A DNA stretch of 41,166 bases. Source: an uncultured Bacteroidota bacterium. GTDB taxonomy: Bacteria; Bacteroidota; Bacteroidia; Flavobacteriales_F; PHOS-HE28. Each line of letters opens with the position of its first letter. The stretch's first letter is position 1. The position numbers were made by a program, and so were the translations under genes. Location of the stretch: positions 1 through 41,166 of the forward strand of contig CADECG010000016.1 of the NCBI GenBank assembly GCA_902825795.1, given 5' to 3'. This document shows, in pieces, positions 5,870-14,249 of this stretch. A model generated the notes under the pieces. It had not been told where the DNA came from and made no database searches. It saw only the letters and a program-made list of their open reading frames with translations.

Positions 5870-8800
5870 ATGCGCAACCTCTCCACCTTCTTGTTGGCCG
5901 CCGTGCCCATGCTCGTCTTGTCATCCGCTCCGGCCAACGACCCGGTGGCAACTGGATTCATGCAGAACAAAGGCCAAGTGGTGGATCAGCACTACCGGCC
6001 CAACGGTGATGTGTTGTACCTGTATGCTGGTGCCGAGTATCGCGTGCAATTGCGGGCCGCCGGTTTCAGCTATGACCTGGTGCGGCCCGTTGCTTTACCG
6101 GATGCTGCGCCCGCAGACTTCGCGAACCCACTTGATGCACCGCCGCAGGATATGCAGTTCCATCGCATCGATGTGGAGTTGCTGGGCGCTTCGCTGTTCA
6201 GTTCGGTGCTGGAGGATGAACCCTTGGCCCATCACCTCAATTACTACACGGTAGGCAGTCCGGAGGGCGGCGCCACTGATGTGCGTTCCTTTTCCCGCAT
6301 CGTTTATCAGGATGTTTATCCATACATCGATCTTGAGTTCCTCATTCAACCCACCGGAGGTTTCAAGTACAACTTCCACATCAAGCCCGGTGGGAATGTG
6401 AACGACATCAGGCTGCGCATCAGTGGTGCCGATGAGTTGCGGCTCGCACCTGAGGGCATTGTGATGGGCACGCGTTTCGGCCCCATGACCGAGACAGTGC
6501 CTTCGAGCTATTGGCAGCAGGGTTCCACGTGTGGCACGGCGCACGCGACTTGGCGTGATCAAGGCAACGGGGTTTTCGGGTTCGAGCTATCGGGCCTTGG
6601 AGTACCGGCCGGAGCAACGATTGTTGTGGATCCCGTACCCACGCTGAGTTGGCATACCTATTTCGGTGGGAGTGCACCGGATGGAGGACACGTCCTGACC
6701 TGCTTTGGAGGGGCCTGTTACGCAGGGGGGCGAACCGACAGCCCTGACCAGATCGCTACTGCTGGCGCCTTCCAAGGCACGTACGGTGGTCAGGAGGATG
6801 GCTTCCTTATGTCGATGACCAGCACAGGGCAACTGATCTGGGCTACCTATCTGGGCGGCCAGTTGAACGACCGTGTGTACGATATCTGCGTGGCCGATTC
6901 AGCATTCCTGGGTTACATGGTCGGCCAAACCGATACGGAGCTCGATGCCGGTGCTGGGGTTGGTGCGCTGAACCCACCTCATCCCAGCCACGATAACGGG
7001 TTCATGGGCCAGTTCGACCTGAATACGGGCCAGATCTTCAACTCGGAGTATTTCGCCAAACGCATAATGTCCATCGCATGCCTGCCGAACCAGCATGCGT
7101 CTGTGGCGGGCGTAGCATATTCCGGTGTTGGAACGGTCGGAACATTTCAACCGACCATTTGGGGAACGGGCGACGCACCGTTCGTAGCTGAGTTCTACCA
7201 AGGATTTCTTGGGCCGATCTGGAGCTCCTATTGCGAAGGTTATTCGCAGAACAATTTCGTGGCGGAGGACCTCGTCGACCATGTTGTGGACGCTGAGGGA
7301 TGCGCATACCTCCTCACGCACACGGACGGCCCCAACCTGGCCACACCAGGTGCAGTACAAGAAACACCGAACGGTGTGATGGTGATGAAGTTTTCGCCGA
7401 CCGGTCAGCGGGTCTGGGGCAGCTATGTGGGAGGGCCGATACCGGCTTGGTGCCCGACGCCGACAGCGATCGCCTTGCAAGACGACCAGCTGATCCTCGC
7501 ATCCATGCTGGAGTGTGATGGTGTGGCCACAACTCCCGGCGCATGGCAATCACAATTCGTAGGCATCGAGAATCCCTTCCCGGTGTTGACCAACACGGAG
7601 CAGTTCCTGGCGTGCTTGGATACGACCGGTAGTACGTTGCGCTGGTGTACCTATTTCGGGGGAAACGGATACGAGGGTGCCTGGGACATAGAGCCGGCGG
7701 GAACCGATCATTTTTTTGTCGTGGGGAGTTCGTCCAGCTATACGGCCTTCAATACGCCCGGCTCATTGAATACCACGGACTTCACCGGGACACCGCTTTA
7801 CAGAGCGCGCACTTACATATCCAAGTTCAGCCGCTACGGTCAATTGCAGTGGAGCACGCTGTACCATACGGACCCGACGTCAGTGAGCGGATGCCTTGAC
7901 CTACAGTACGGCCCTGGGGATACTCTCTGGGCTTTGGGTGGAGGATCGCCCGGGCCGGGTACGCCTGGCACGCACCAGCCCGTCCCCAATGCGAACGGCG
8001 ATGTATGGCTTGCCGTCTTCATTGACTGCAACGACACTATAGGTACCATTGGTCCTATCGTCGGCGACACCGTGGTCTGTTCGAACGGCGTGCCGTTCCA
8101 ATGCGCTGTAGACAGCGTGCCGAACTCAGACCTGTACGAATGGCAATTGCCACCCGGTGCAACCATCATTTCAGGCGATAGCACTTCGGCCATTTTAGTT
8201 GACATGGGTAATACGCCGGGCAGCATCCGTGTGCGCGCCCGAAATCCTTGCGTGGCAACGCCATGGAGCACCATTATGATCAACGTGGACAGTGTGCCGG
8301 AGCCATTGCAGATAACACCCGGTGGCAACATCCTCCTTTGCGACGGGGACAGCGTGACGCTCGTGGCAGCCGGACTCTCCCAAATGACCTGGAACAACGG
8401 TTCGGTCGCTTCCCAGCAAGTGGTGGACACGGCGGCTTCGTTCTGGGTGACCGGCGTGGACAGTCTGGGTTGCGCCTACGCGAGCGATACCGTCGATGTG
8501 TTCTTAGTGCCCTTGCCTTACACGGCTATCGTGGGACCCGACACGGTGCAGGAGGGCAGCACGGTGAACTTTGCCGAGGTGCAGAACTCCGGCATTTATC
8601 AATGGACGGTGGCAGGCGGCACCATCCAAGGCAGTGCCAACAACGGCGCCGTGGACGTGCTTTTCCCGCAATTGGGCCAAGCTCTGTTGATGGTTGAAAA
8701 GGACACGCCGCTTGGTTGTGTTGGGGTGGACAGCCTGAACATTACCGTTGTAGCCTCGTCCGGTATCGGTATTAACGAGCAGGAGGTCGACCAAATGAGA

Positions 8801-9031
8801 TTGTCGCCTGTTCCGGCATCGGACGAACTGGTCGTTTCAGGCGTTCCTTGGAAGACTGGCGCCACAGTCGTAGTGCTGGACGGCAGGGGGGCAACAGTGA
8901 AGGAACTCATGATGATGGTCACCGGCGAACGCCTCGTTCTGAACGTGTCCGACTTGGCACAGGGTTGTTACGCCCTGCGCATCCAAAGCGGCCAGCGCCT
9001 TCACTTGGGGCGCTTCGCGGTGCAGCGTTAG
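5870..9031 (+). CDS. Secreted DUF7948 / beta-propeller protein with PKD-like domains and T9SS sorting domain
   Basis: This is a 1053-residue protein. Residues 1-22 form a signal peptide. Residues from about 29 (GFMQNKGQV) to 250 match the N-terminal domain common in large Bacteroidota secreted proteins (DUF7948). Residues of about 255-710 contain recurring YFGG / WATYLGG / WGSYVGG segments of the SBBP propeller type. Two PKD/Ig-like domains follow at about 720-900, with Cys pairs such as VCSNG...NPC. The C-terminus from about 970 (MRLSPVPASDELVV ... GCYALRIQSGQ ... GRFAVQR) is a T9SS type A sorting domain. The protein is expected to cross the outer membrane by T9SS and be attached to the surface or released. 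A -7-like TATATTCG at 5843-5850 lies 20 bp before the ATG. The ligand or function is unknown. Confidence 0.85.
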   Translation: MRNLSTFLLAAVPMLVLSSAPANDPVATGFMQNKGQVVDQHYRPNGDVLYLYAGAEYRVQLRAAGFSYDLVRPVALPDAAPADFANPLDAPPQDMQFHRIDVELLGASLFSSVLEDEPLAHHLNYYTVGSPEGGATDVRSFSRIVYQDVYPYIDLEFLIQPTGGFKYNFHIKPGGNVNDIRLRISGADELRLAPEGIVMGTRFGPMTETVPSSYWQQGSTCGTAHATWRDQGNGVFGFELSGLGVPAGATIVVDPVPTLSWHTYFGGSAPDGGHVLTCFGGACYAGGRTDSPDQIATAGAFQGTYGGQEDGFLMSMTSTGQLIWATYLGGQLNDRVYDICVADSAFLGYMVGQTDTELDAGAGVGALNPPHPSHDNGFMGQFDLNTGQIFNSEYFAKRIMSIACLPNQHASVAGVAYSGVGTVGTFQPTIWGTGDAPFVAEFYQGFLGPIWSSYCEGYSQNNFVAEDLVDHVVDAEGCAYLLTHTDGPNLATPGAVQETPNGVMVMKFSPTGQRVWGSYVGGPIPAWCPTPTAIALQDDQLILASMLECDGVATTPGAWQSQFVGIENPFPVLTNTEQFLACLDTTGSTLRWCTYFGGNGYEGAWDIEPAGTDHFFVVGSSSSYTAFNTPGSLNTTDFTGTPLYRARTYISKFSRYGQLQWSTLYHTDPTSVSGCLDLQYGPGDTLWALGGGSPGPGTPGTHQPVPNANGDVWLAVFIDCNDTIGTIGPIVGDTVVCSNGVPFQCAVDSVPNSDLYEWQLPPGATIISGDSTSAILVDMGNTPGSIRVRARNPCVATPWSTIMINVDSVPEPLQITPGGNILLCDGDSVTLVAAGLSQMTWNNGSVASQQVVDTAASFWVTGVDSLGCAYASDTVDVFLVPLPYTAIVGPDTVQEGSTVNFAEVQNSGIYQWTVAGGTIQGSANNGAVDVLFPQLGQALLMVEKDTPLGCVGVDSLNITVVASSGIGINEQEVDQMRLSPVPASDELVVSGVPWKTGATVVVLDGRGATVKELMMMVTGERLVLNVSDLAQGCYALRIQSGQRLHLGRFAVQR

Positions 9032-9450
9032 CGCGCCCCGCAGGTGGTTGTCTGCGCGGCTTATGGCCTTCGGGAAGCCCTCGCCGAAGGTCGCGTGGGC
9101 AGTCGATCGGCTCAGGACTGCACGAAGGGTGGGGTTGCGCGTGCCGACTGTAGTCTTCCCATACCAACCCGTGCCCCTGAGACCTCCAGTTATCGCTGGC
9201 CTGACTTTTTGGGAAACTGATACCCTCTGTTGATGGTTCGAGTGCTCAGGACGGGTTCTGAATGGCCATCGACACCCGCATTTCCCGGTTCACATACCTA
9301 AGTCCTGATACTCAGGGTATATGTAGGCTCGGTCTGGCCGTTGGAAATTCGATTCAATTGGGATTTATGAGGCGAAGCGACAACCAAACGGACAACCAAA
9401 ATGACGCAACCGCAGATAACATAGATTATACGGCATAAGTAGCGTGCTAT
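9032..9450. other. 419-bp intergenic stretch without a recognisable gene
   Basis: I see no protein family in any frame. It holds a short possible stem (CCTTCGG/CCGAAGG at about 9069-9092) without a T-run, and a direct repeat of GACAACCAAA at 9379-9388 and 9391-9400, about 50 bp beyond the tRNA 3' end. This side of a tRNA is a common integration site, but no integrase or duplicated tRNA end is visible. Confidence 0.6.
9379..9400. repeat. Short tandem direct repeat near the tRNA-Arg 3' end
   Basis: GACAACCAAA occurs twice, separated by CG. No function is assigned; it might be chance or part of an old integration site. Confidence 0.5.
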
Positions 9451-9525
9451 TGGTGACCCCACCAGGAATCGAACCTGGATCAAGAGTTTAGGAAACTCCT
9501 ATTCTATCCGTTGAACTATGGGGTC
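9451..9525 (-). tRNA. tRNA-Arg (anticodon CCU)
   Basis: The cloverleaf folds fully on the minus strand. The acceptor GACCCCA (from 9525) pairs with TGGGGTC, the D-arm is GTTC/GAAT, and the anticodon stem is GGAGT/ACTCT with loop TTCCTAA, giving anticodon CCT. The T-arm is CCAGG/CCTGG with loop TTCGATT. The discriminator base is A and the CCA end is encoded (9453-9451). It decodes AGG arginine codons. It stands alone between two T9SS protein genes. Confidence 0.95.
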
Positions 9526-9633
9526 GTACGAAGCGCTGCCGCAAGGCGGCCCGTGAACGAGCGGCGAAAGTATCCCCTGCGCATCAACACCCCCCTCTCC
9601 TTTGGAGAGGGGCTAGGGGTGAGGTCTCACCGC

Positions 9634-12075
9634 TCACCTCACCACCTCGAACTGCGCCGCGCCCAAGCGCTCGCCATTCGCCGTGCGGGCCACCAAGCTG
9701 TAGCGGCCCGGGGCCAGTGCGCTCACATTCACGCTGTGGGCAAAACCGCCGCTCACGGCAGCGGTGCTGCGCAGCGCCAAGCGGCCTGCGGCATCCACAA
9801 CATCGAACAGGGCTGTGCCCGCCGTGGTACTGTTGCCGCGCACGGTGAGCATGTCGCTTACCGGCACCGGGAACACGTGCAGGATACCTGCGGGTGCGGC
9901 TTCTTCCTGCACGCCGATCACGGCATTGCCGCGTGCAAAAGCGTAGTGCCCCTTGCGCAGGTTGTTCATGATGAAGTTGCCCACGCCATCGGTGGTGTTG
10001 CCGATCGTCGCCACCAGGTCGGGGTACAGTTCCCACGGGTCGTTGGCCGTTGCGCGGTACACGAGTATGGCATCGGCTTCGGTGGCACCGTACAGCGGAA
10101 AGTCGAGGTCGTCCACGCCGTTGCCGTCGTAGTACAACCGGGCCCATAGGTCCGTGCCGGCCGGCCAAATGCCATCGACGGTCCAGTAGTGTGTGGTGCT
10201 CAGTTCATCCACGCCCCAACCCAGGTTGTCGGCATCGGGTCCGCTCCAAATGTGCTCCACGCGGAACAGCGCCGAGTCCGTCAGTGCGTCGTCGTACAGC
10301 CTGAATTCGGTGCGTGGCATCACGCTGGAGAACGCACCATCGGCGGGGATCGTGAACTCATGGTCCATGCGGGCTTGGTTCAACCGGTTGTGGCCGTTGA
10401 TGATCGCCATTACCGGTTCGAAGTCCGCGACGACCGAAACGTTGCTGAACTCACCACCGGCTGTCACTTGGAATTCCTGACGCTGCCAGTTGGCGCCGAC
10501 GAGCGTAAGGTCCAGCGGCACTTGCTGGTGCCACGCGGTTGTGCCGCGCAGCTTCTGGCGCAGCAGCAGGTCCACGTTCCATTGGCCTGCGTTCGCAGTA
10601 GCATCCATATCGTCCACCACGAAGGCCGAGAAGCCCGGTGCGAAAACCCAAGCATCGAAGAAGGCGTTGAGGTCCACACCCGTCCCTGCGGTCAGCGTGT
10701 CACGGAATTGTTGCGGCGTCATATCGCTGTAGGCGAGTTGCTGTTGCACGTATTGCATGCCCACGGCGAAGAGCGAATCGCCCAGATAGCCGCGCAGGTT
10801 GTGCAACACTGCCGCGCCCTTGTAATAGGTGTGGCGCCCGTAGATGTGCTCATCGGGCATGGGGCTCAAGGCTTGGAAGCCATCGTCCTGAATGTGCGCT
10901 TGCTCCAGCACGAAGAGCTGGTTGTCCTTCACCACGTTGACGAACGCTTGGGTGCCGTTCAACCATTCCTCGAAGAGGTGGCTCGCGTATTCAGCGGGGC
11001 CTTCCTTCAACCACATGTCGTTGTGCACGTGCGGCGCCACCACATCGCCGAACCAATGGTGCCCGAGTTCGTGGCTGTATAATCCGCGGTTATCGAAGTC
11101 GCTCTGTCCCGTCATGAACTGCGGGTATGCGATGTTGGTGGGGATCTCCAACGCGCCATCGGTGGTGAGGGCATAGCCCACGCGATCGAACGCATGCGGA
11201 CCGTACCAATGCTCGCATGCATCAATGGCGCCGCCGAGGTCGGTGAGCTTGGTGATCATCGGCGTCAGTTGAGCGGCCTTCGCGCTGAGGCGCACCGGCA
11301 CTGGGCCGAACGCACCAGCGTGCGTGTAGTCATGGTCCTGGTAGGCGGCCACCGCTATCGCGCTCAGGTGCGTGGGGATCTCCTGCGCGAAGTCGAACGT
11401 GCGCACTACGGTGTCGCCACCGAGGAACGTCTCGTTCACCATGGTGCCCATACAATGTGCCGTACGGCCACCGGCGCTCTTCACCGTGTAGGTGTACGAT
11501 GCCCGTTCCACGAAACTGTCGAAGCACGGGTACCACACCTTGCCGAAGTTGGGCGGCACCGTGCTGAGGCCTATACCGAGGTTGTAGATGTAATCGCTCG
11601 CGAAGTAGAAGCCACCCCATTGTGGATCGCGGTGTGGATCGCCATTGTAGTGTACCGTCAACTGGTAGTTGGTGCCCACCGTTTGCGGTTGCGGCAGGTC
11701 GATGCGGAGGAAGTCGCCATCGTGTGTGAAGGGCAGTGCGCCGTTGGCGTCGGTAACGGAATCCACCGTCAGTTGGAAGAGGTCGAAACGGATGAAGGTC
11801 TGTCCGGCCATCAGCGGCGTGTAGGTGATGGTGGTGTTGGCCGTGATGAGCTGTCCGGCGTAATCGGTTACGTCGATATTGATGTCGTAGTGCAGGATGT
11901 TGAAGGTGTCGCTGCGTGCGATCGTCTCATCGATCTGGCTCTTCTCCATGGCTGTGGGCACAGGGCGCCCAGCGAGGTTGCGGAAGTGGGAGCAGCCATA
12001 TTGGTAGGGTTGGGCGGTGAGTGCGAGCGTGGCAGAAAGGAGCAGGCTGGTGATCAGTGGTCGGGCAAAGGCCAT
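9634..12075 (-). CDS. Secreted M1-family metallopeptidase with T9SS sorting domain
   Basis: This is an 813-residue protein with signal peptide MAFARPLITSLLLSATLALT. An N-terminal beta domain precedes the M1 catalytic domain. The zinc motif is HELGH at 335-339 and the third ligand Glu358 follows after exactly 18 residues. The usual exopeptidase GAMEN motif appears as GALEI at 307-311, and the usual NEGFAEY is KEGPAEY. The fold and zinc site are intact, but these changes may alter amino-terminal recognition, so endo- or exopeptidase use is open. The final 80 or so residues (ILHVFPVPVSDMLTVRG ... GRYSLVART ... FEVVR) are a T9SS type A sorting domain. The open frame extends upstream, but the ATG at 12075 begins the signal peptide. 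A possible -7 element TAGCTTGG lies at 12106-12099. Confidence 0.88.
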   Translation of the reverse strand: MAFARPLITSLLLSATLALTAQPYQYGCSHFRNLAGRPVPTAMEKSQIDETIARSDTFNILHYDINIDVTDYAGQLITANTTITYTPLMAGQTFIRFDLFQLTVDSVTDANGALPFTHDGDFLRIDLPQPQTVGTNYQLTVHYNGDPHRDPQWGGFYFASDYIYNLGIGLSTVPPNFGKVWYPCFDSFVERASYTYTVKSAGGRTAHCMGTMVNETFLGGDTVVRTFDFAQEIPTHLSAIAVAAYQDHDYTHAGAFGPVPVRLSAKAAQLTPMITKLTDLGGAIDACEHWYGPHAFDRVGYALTTDGALEIPTNIAYPQFMTGQSDFDNRGLYSHELGHHWFGDVVAPHVHNDMWLKEGPAEYASHLFEEWLNGTQAFVNVVKDNQLFVLEQAHIQDDGFQALSPMPDEHIYGRHTYYKGAAVLHNLRGYLGDSLFAVGMQYVQQQLAYSDMTPQQFRDTLTAGTGVDLNAFFDAWVFAPGFSAFVVDDMDATANAGQWNVDLLLRQKLRGTTAWHQQVPLDLTLVGANWQRQEFQVTAGGEFSNVSVVADFEPVMAIINGHNRLNQARMDHEFTIPADGAFSSVMPRTEFRLYDDALTDSALFRVEHIWSGPDADNLGWGVDELSTTHYWTVDGIWPAGTDLWARLYYDGNGVDDLDFPLYGATEADAILVYRATANDPWELYPDLVATIGNTTDGVGNFIMNNLRKGHYAFARGNAVIGVQEEAAPAGILHVFPVPVSDMLTVRGNSTTAGTALFDVVDAAGRLALRSTAAVSGGFAHSVNVSALAPGRYSLVARTANGERLGAAQFEVVR

Positions 12076-12098
12076 GGGCAGGGGGTTGAACGAAGGCC

Positions 12099-12132
12099 CC
12101 AAGCTACGTGCCCGCGCCACGTCCGCACGCAA
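12099..12132 (-). promoter_or_regulatory. Possible promoter of the M1 peptidase gene
   Basis: On the minus strand, TTG (12132-12130), 23 bp, then TAGCTTGG (12106-12099) resembles TTG / TAnnTTTG, with a spacer longer than the usual 19. The start would be near 12092, 17 nt before the ATG. Confidence 0.35.
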
Positions 12133-12213
12133 GAATGGTGACGGTCTTGGTACTGCCAAGGGAGCAACCCACTGCCATGGGTCACCGTCCTGTCAGGGAG
12201 GCGCGCATGGCAG

Positions 12214-12245
12214 TTTGGTTCCCAGCGCGGCACTCGGTACTTTCA
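12214..12245 (+). promoter_or_regulatory. Possible promoter of the tail-fibre-like protein gene
   Basis: TTTG (12214-12217), 20 bp, then TACTTTCA (12238-12245) partly matches the Bacteroidota promoter pattern. The spacing to the ATG at 12269 is suitable. The last two bases of the -7 element do not match. Confidence 0.3.
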
Positions 12246-12268
12246 ACGGCACGCAAACAGCCTCGGTC

Positions 12269-14146
12269 ATGAACGTCACTCGCCATCTACTGCTCACGTC
12301 GCTTCTCTCCTTGGTCGTTACAACGGCCAGTGCGCAGAACATCGGAATCAACACCACCGGTGCAACACCCGATGCGAGCGCCATCTTGGACCTCGTAGGC
12401 GCCGACAAAGGATTGCTGGTGCCGCGCGTGTTGCTCACCGCTACCAACTCCGCACTACCCGTCACCGCTCCGGCCACATCATTGCTGGTGTACAACACCG
12501 CCACCGCGGGCGTGGTGCCGAACAACGTTACACCCGGCTACTACTACTGGGATGGCGCGGTGTGGGTGCGTGTTGGAACGGGCAACCCCGGCTGGACCTT
12601 GCTCGGTAACGCGGGCACGGTAGCGGGTACCAACTTCATCGGCACCACCGATGCGATCGACTGGGTGATCAAGACCGGCGGCGCGGCCGCAACGAACGAA
12701 CGGATCCGCGTGCTGTCCGCCGGGCAAACGGTGGTGAACAACATCGGCCTCGGCACCAACACCAACGATGTGTTCTCCGTGTATTCCAACGCAACCACCA
12801 ACGGTGTCAACGCGAACATCTCGGCACTCGGTGCACGTGCTGTCAATGGTTATGCATCGGGAACTGGTGTGGGCGTTTTCGGCACCAACAGCGGCAACGT
12901 CGCGGCCACCTTTGGCATGTTGGCCACCGTACCCGCCACAACTGGTGTGGCTAATGCATTGCGTGCGGAAGGCGCGGCCCCGGGCAGCTTCGCGATGGTC
13001 GGCATCTCCAACACAAGTGCCGCGGCCATTCCCACCGCAACCACATCGCGGGCGGTGATCGGACAATTGAACGGCACGTTGACGGGCACCGCAGTGGGTA
13101 TCGGCGTGCACGGCATCATCAATGGTACTATGGTCGCGGGTGATGCGCGCGGCGTGCAGGGACAATCACCGTCATCGAACGGCATCGGGGTGTTCGGTGC
13201 TGCAACCAGTGCGTTGGCCACCTTCAATCCGGTCGGTGTATTGGGCTCGGCTGCCAGCACCACGGGCTTTGGTATGGATGCTTTCAACACCACCGCCACC
13301 GGTACAGCCCTTATCGCCGAAGGCAACAACGTTGGAGGTTTCTATCTGCTCGGAGGTAGTGGCGTGGCCAGCACCGGGTCGGGGATCGGCACATTTTCCA
13401 TCGGCACCAATGCGGCTTCAGGCACAGGTGTCTTGGGCGTCGGCAACAACGCAGCGGCCTTTGGAACGTTGATCGCGGGTAGTGGCTTGGCAGGCACCGG
13501 CACGTCGTTCGGGGTGTATGGAGTAGCTAGGAGCAATGCCACAGGTATCGCGGGGACGCCTGCTCGGGCTGGGGGATATTTCGTGAGCGGGACAGGAGCT
13601 ACGCAGTCGTTCATCTATGTGGCGAGCTACGAAGGCGTTGGTGTGCCCCGCAAGGTGATGGGTAACGGCACGGTGAACACCGTGGTGAAGAACGACGCAG
13701 GTCAATTCGTCCTGTTGTCAGCGCCTGAAGCGCCGGAGAACCTGTTCCAGGATTATGGCGCCGGACAACTGGTGAACGGCCGCGCGCATGTCGATCTGGA
13801 CCCGACACTCTCGCGCAACATCGTGGTGAGTGCCGAGCATCCATTGCGTGCGTTCGTGCAACTGCGCGGCGACTGCAAGGGTGTGTACGTAACGAACGAA
13901 ACGGCCACCGGTTTTGATGTCATGGAACTGGATGGAGGTACCAGCAACGCAGCGTTCAACTGGACCATCACTGCGAACCGTGCAAACGAGGTGTTCCCCG
14001 ATGGAACGGTATGGCGCTTCGCCGATGAACGCTTCCCCGTAACGGAGGGTCCGCAGAAGACCACCACTGCGGAAGCAGTGCAGAAGAAGGATACGCTGCG
14101 TCGGGCAGTGCCGGAAGGCGTCGCTGTGGCCGGACCGGGTCATTGA
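12269..14146 (+). CDS. Secreted tail-fibre-like, Gly/Ala/Thr-rich repeat surface protein
   Basis: This is a 625-residue protein. Residues 1-22 are a signal peptide ending in ASA. The mature start NIGINTTGATPDASAILDL...KGLLVPRV is the usual opening of Bacteroidota proteins related to phage tail fibres. Residues of about 190-470 are rich in Gly, Ala, Thr and Asn and carry recurring GxGVxG-type units (GVGVFGTNSG, GIGVFGAATS, GTGVLGVGNN, SFGVYGVARS), which suggest a beta-helix or trimeric fibre. The C-terminal 150 residues (about 480-600) are less repetitive and may be the cap or anchor. I see no T9SS sorting domain or intramolecular chaperone motif. A role as adhesin or surface fibre is inferred. 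The frame is open further upstream, but the signal peptide sets the start at 12269. Confidence 0.75.
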   Translation: MNVTRHLLLTSLLSLVVTTASAQNIGINTTGATPDASAILDLVGADKGLLVPRVLLTATNSALPVTAPATSLLVYNTATAGVVPNNVTPGYYYWDGAVWVRVGTGNPGWTLLGNAGTVAGTNFIGTTDAIDWVIKTGGAAATNERIRVLSAGQTVVNNIGLGTNTNDVFSVYSNATTNGVNANISALGARAVNGYASGTGVGVFGTNSGNVAATFGMLATVPATTGVANALRAEGAAPGSFAMVGISNTSAAAIPTATTSRAVIGQLNGTLTGTAVGIGVHGIINGTMVAGDARGVQGQSPSSNGIGVFGAATSALATFNPVGVLGSAASTTGFGMDAFNTTATGTALIAEGNNVGGFYLLGGSGVASTGSGIGTFSIGTNAASGTGVLGVGNNAAAFGTLIAGSGLAGTGTSFGVYGVARSNATGIAGTPARAGGYFVSGTGATQSFIYVASYEGVGVPRKVMGNGTVNTVVKNDAGQFVLLSAPEAPENLFQDYGAGQLVNGRAHVDLDPTLSRNIVVSAEHPLRAFVQLRGDCKGVYVTNETATGFDVMELDGGTSNAAFNWTITANRANEVFPDGTVWRFADERFPVTEGPQKTTTAEAVQKKDTLRRAVPEGVAVAGPGH

Positions 14147-14249
14147 GCCGAAGCACGTGGCCATGCGCCATTGTTGATCATGTGTTGACATCCTCTCGGT
14201 GTGTCCGACGCATCATGCGCTTACTTTCCAGCGCCCAAAACCCCCAACG

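Noticed and set aside
9069-9092. CCTTCGG/CCGAAGG stem as a terminator of the DUF7948 gene
   Set aside because: The loop is 10 bases and no T-run follows, so it does not meet the pattern of an intrinsic terminator.
9048-9233. 61-codon open frame in the intergenic stretch after the DUF7948 gene
   Set aside because: No family resemblance, no start context and a composition like non-coding DNA; not enough to call a gene.
9298-9483. 61-codon minus-strand open frame beside tRNA-Arg, considered as an integrase remnant
   Set aside because: It overlaps the tRNA and shows none of the tyrosine recombinase motifs.
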